The notes below the pieces were generated by a model. The model was not told the DNA's origin, searched no databases, and saw only the letters and a program-made list of their open reading frames with translations. Shown piece by piece: positions 5,901 through 7,430 of a stretch of DNA of 7,430 bases (positions are counted from its first letter, which is position 1; every line of letters begins with the position of its first letter). The DNA lies in contig CAVHDO010000083.1 of NCBI GenBank assembly GCA_963634795.1, positions 1 through 7,430 of the forward strand, written 5' to 3'. This DNA is from UBA1822 sp963634795 (lineage in GTDB: Bacteria; Bacillota; Negativicutes; Veillonellales; Dialisteraceae). Made by a program: the position numbers and the translations under genes.

Positions 5901-7415
5901 ATGTTTGCACAAGCTTTCGGTTCCGTCACTTTCGGCCTTTCCGGCCATATCATCACCGTCGAGGTCGATATCAGCTCGCAGCTCCCGGCTTTTGAAATCG
6001 TGGGACTGCCGGCCGCGTCCGTCAAGGAATCGAAGGAGCGCGTCCGCTCGGCGATTCGCAATTCGGGCTATCGGTTTCCTCCGTACAAAATCACGGTGAA
6101 TCTCGCGCCGGCGGATCTCAAAAAGGACGGCTCGGGCCTCGACCTGCCCATTGCGATAGGCATTTTGACGGCGGGGGATCAGGTGCCGGCGGAAACGGTG
6201 CAAAAGGCGCTTTTCATCGGCGAGTTGTCGCTCAAAGGGGAAATCCGTCCCGTGCCCGGCATTCTGTCCATGGTGCTCGCGGGGCAGGAAGCGGGGTACG
6301 ACACGTATTTCGTCGCGCCGGAATCGGCGGATGAAGCGCTTCTTGTCGAAAATGCGCAAGTGTACGCAGTGAAAACGCTCGCCGACGTCGTGGAATTTTT
6401 GAACGGGCGCCAATCGTTGTCTCCGGCGGTTCCGTCCCGGACGAAGGAAACGCTTTGCGCGGACGTGGATTTTTCGGAGGTGCAGGGGCAGTTCGTCGCG
6501 AAGAGGGCGATGGAAATCGCAGCGGCCGGGGCGCACAATTTGATTATGTCGGGGCCGCCAGGTTCGGGGAAAACGATGCTCGCGCGGCGCATCACGACGA
6601 TTCTGCCGCCCATGACGCGGGAAGAAGCTTTGGAAGTGACGAAAATTTACAGCGTCGCCGGTCTGTTCAAAGCGAAAGAAATTGTGTCCGAGCGTCCTTT
6701 TCGCAGCCCGCATCACACGATTTCCATGGCCGGACTCATCGGCGGCGGCACGATTCCGCGTCCCGGCGAAGTGACGCTGGCGCACCGCGGCGTTCTTTTC
6801 CTTGACGAACTTCCGGAATTTCCGCGCATGGTGCTGGAAGTCTTGCGCCAGCCGCTCGAAGACCGCGTGGTGCATATTTCCCGTATCAACGCTGCTTTTT
6901 CCTATCCGTCGCATTTCATTTTAATCGCCGCCATGAATCCCTGCCCTTGCGGTTACTACGGCGACACGTCGCACACCTGCACGTGTACGGACGGGGAAAT
7001 TCAGCGCTATCGCCGAAAAATTTCCGGGCCGCTCTTGGATCGTATCGATTTGCACGTCCAAGTGAATCGGCCGAAATACACCGAGCTCACGGCGAAAATC
7101 AAAAGCGAACCCTCCGCCGTCATCGCCGAGCGTGTCGCCGCGGCGCGTCGGATGCAAGAAGAACGCCTGGCTCGCTGGCATCTCACGTGCAATGCGGAAA
7201 TGGGACATCGGCAGCTCACGGAGACCTGCCCCCTCGACGCGGAAGGGGAGACGCTCATCAAAGACGTCTTCGAGACCCTGCACCTTTCGGCCAGAAGTTA
7301 CGACCGTATCATCAAGGTTGCGCGGACGATTGCCGATTTGGCCGGTATCGAAAATATTCAGGCCGAACATATCGCCGAAGCGATTAGTTTGAGAAATATG
7401 GTGGCGAAAAAATAA
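5901..7415 (+). CDS. comM: YifB/ComM family Mg-chelatase-like AAA+ ATPase
   Basis: The 504-residue protein is complete and of usual family length. Residues 1-170 form the N-terminal ChlI/Lon-like domain (VEVDISSQLPAFEIVGLP at 20-37, KKDGSGLDLPIAIGIL at 74-89). The AAA+ core follows: Walker A GPPGSGKTM at 218-226 (K224), Walker B GVLFLDELPEF at 297-307 (D302, E303) and the arginine of LLDRID at 378-383 (R381). A cysteine cluster at 348, 350, 360 and 362 is typical of the family. The C-terminal Mg_chelatase_C helices (ARSYDRIIKVARTIADL) lie at 464-480. In Vibrio and Acinetobacter, ComM is a hexameric branch-migration helicase that extends incoming DNA strands during natural transformation; a like role here is inference. 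It is not a true magnesium chelatase subunit, since no pigment genes are nearby. It has its own promoter. In many genomes dprA follows, but that lies beyond the window. Confidence 0.95.
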   Translation: MFAQAFGSVTFGLSGHIITVEVDISSQLPAFEIVGLPAASVKESKERVRSAIRNSGYRFPPYKITVNLAPADLKKDGSGLDLPIAIGILTAGDQVPAETVQKALFIGELSLKGEIRPVPGILSMVLAGQEAGYDTYFVAPESADEALLVENAQVYAVKTLADVVEFLNGRQSLSPAVPSRTKETLCADVDFSEVQGQFVAKRAMEIAAAGAHNLIMSGPPGSGKTMLARRITTILPPMTREEALEVTKIYSVAGLFKAKEIVSERPFRSPHHTISMAGLIGGGTIPRPGEVTLAHRGVLFLDELPEFPRMVLEVLRQPLEDRVVHISRINAAFSYPSHFILIAAMNPCPCGYYGDTSHTCTCTDGEIQRYRRKISGPLLDRIDLHVQVNRPKYTELTAKIKSEPSAVIAERVAAARRMQEERLARWHLTCNAEMGHRQLTETCPLDAEGETLIKDVFETLHLSARSYDRIIKVARTIADLAGIENIQAEHIAEAISLRNMVAKK

Positions 7416-7430
7416 AGGAAACGAAAAAAA

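Noticed and set aside
4755..6914. 719-codon minus-strand frame across the MFS and yifB genes
   Set aside because: It is a shadow of two well-supported genes that happen to share a frame, is strongly Arg/His-rich, and spans a promoter region.
1..7430. CRISPR arrays, tRNA or rRNA genes, insertion sequences, or a novel defence system
   Set aside because: No regularly spaced repeats, cloverleaf-like sequence, transposase, nuclease cassette or phage-like gene is visible; the coding content is recognisable housekeeping genes.

Overview
This window reads as an ordinary chromosomal housekeeping segment of a moderately GC-rich, low-branching Firmicute. My best guess is the Negativicutes (Dialister, Megasphaera or Acidaminococcus-like). 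The basis is a family II manganese pyrophosphatase, a viroplasmin-type RNase H1, a bacterial LeuRS, Gram-positive-style Shine-Dalgarno sites and near-consensus sigma-70/sigma-A promoters, together with a YifB/ComM ATPase. The taxonomic call is inference; no marker here fixes it.

Layout. Positions 1-326 hold no convincing gene. This stretch contains a chain of inverted repeats, including a REP-like triplet of hairpins at 182-235, and ends in an intrinsic terminator (270-309) for the leftward genes. Three genes then run leftward (minus strand): ppaC (327-1268), leuS (1318-3783) and a ribonuclease H1 gene (3848-4519). After a 79-base divergent intergenic region, two genes run rightward (plus strand): an MFS exporter (4599-5810) and a complete yifB/comM-type AAA ATPase gene (5901-7415), which ends 15 bases before the window edge.

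Transcription. leuS has a near-perfect promoter (TTGAAA, 17 bases, TATAAT) whose -35 box contains the stop codon of the RNase H gene. leuS and ppaC are 49 bases apart with no strong terminator between them, so they probably share a message ending at the terminator near 270-309. The RNase H and MFS genes appear to be fired by overlapping, back-to-back promoters. yifB has its own good promoter (TTGCCA, 17 bases, TATGAT).

Function. LeuRS makes leucyl-tRNA and releases pyrophosphate, which the neighbouring pyrophosphatase would hydrolyse, pulling the reaction forward. RNase H1 removes RNA from RNA:DNA hybrids. YifB/ComM relatives act as hexameric DNA branch-migration motors in natural transformation. 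The MFS protein is a probable drug or metabolite exporter of unknown substrate. I found no CRISPR array, tRNA, rRNA, insertion sequence, toxin-antitoxin pair, phage gene or obvious new defence system. The least explained part is the structured non-coding left end.
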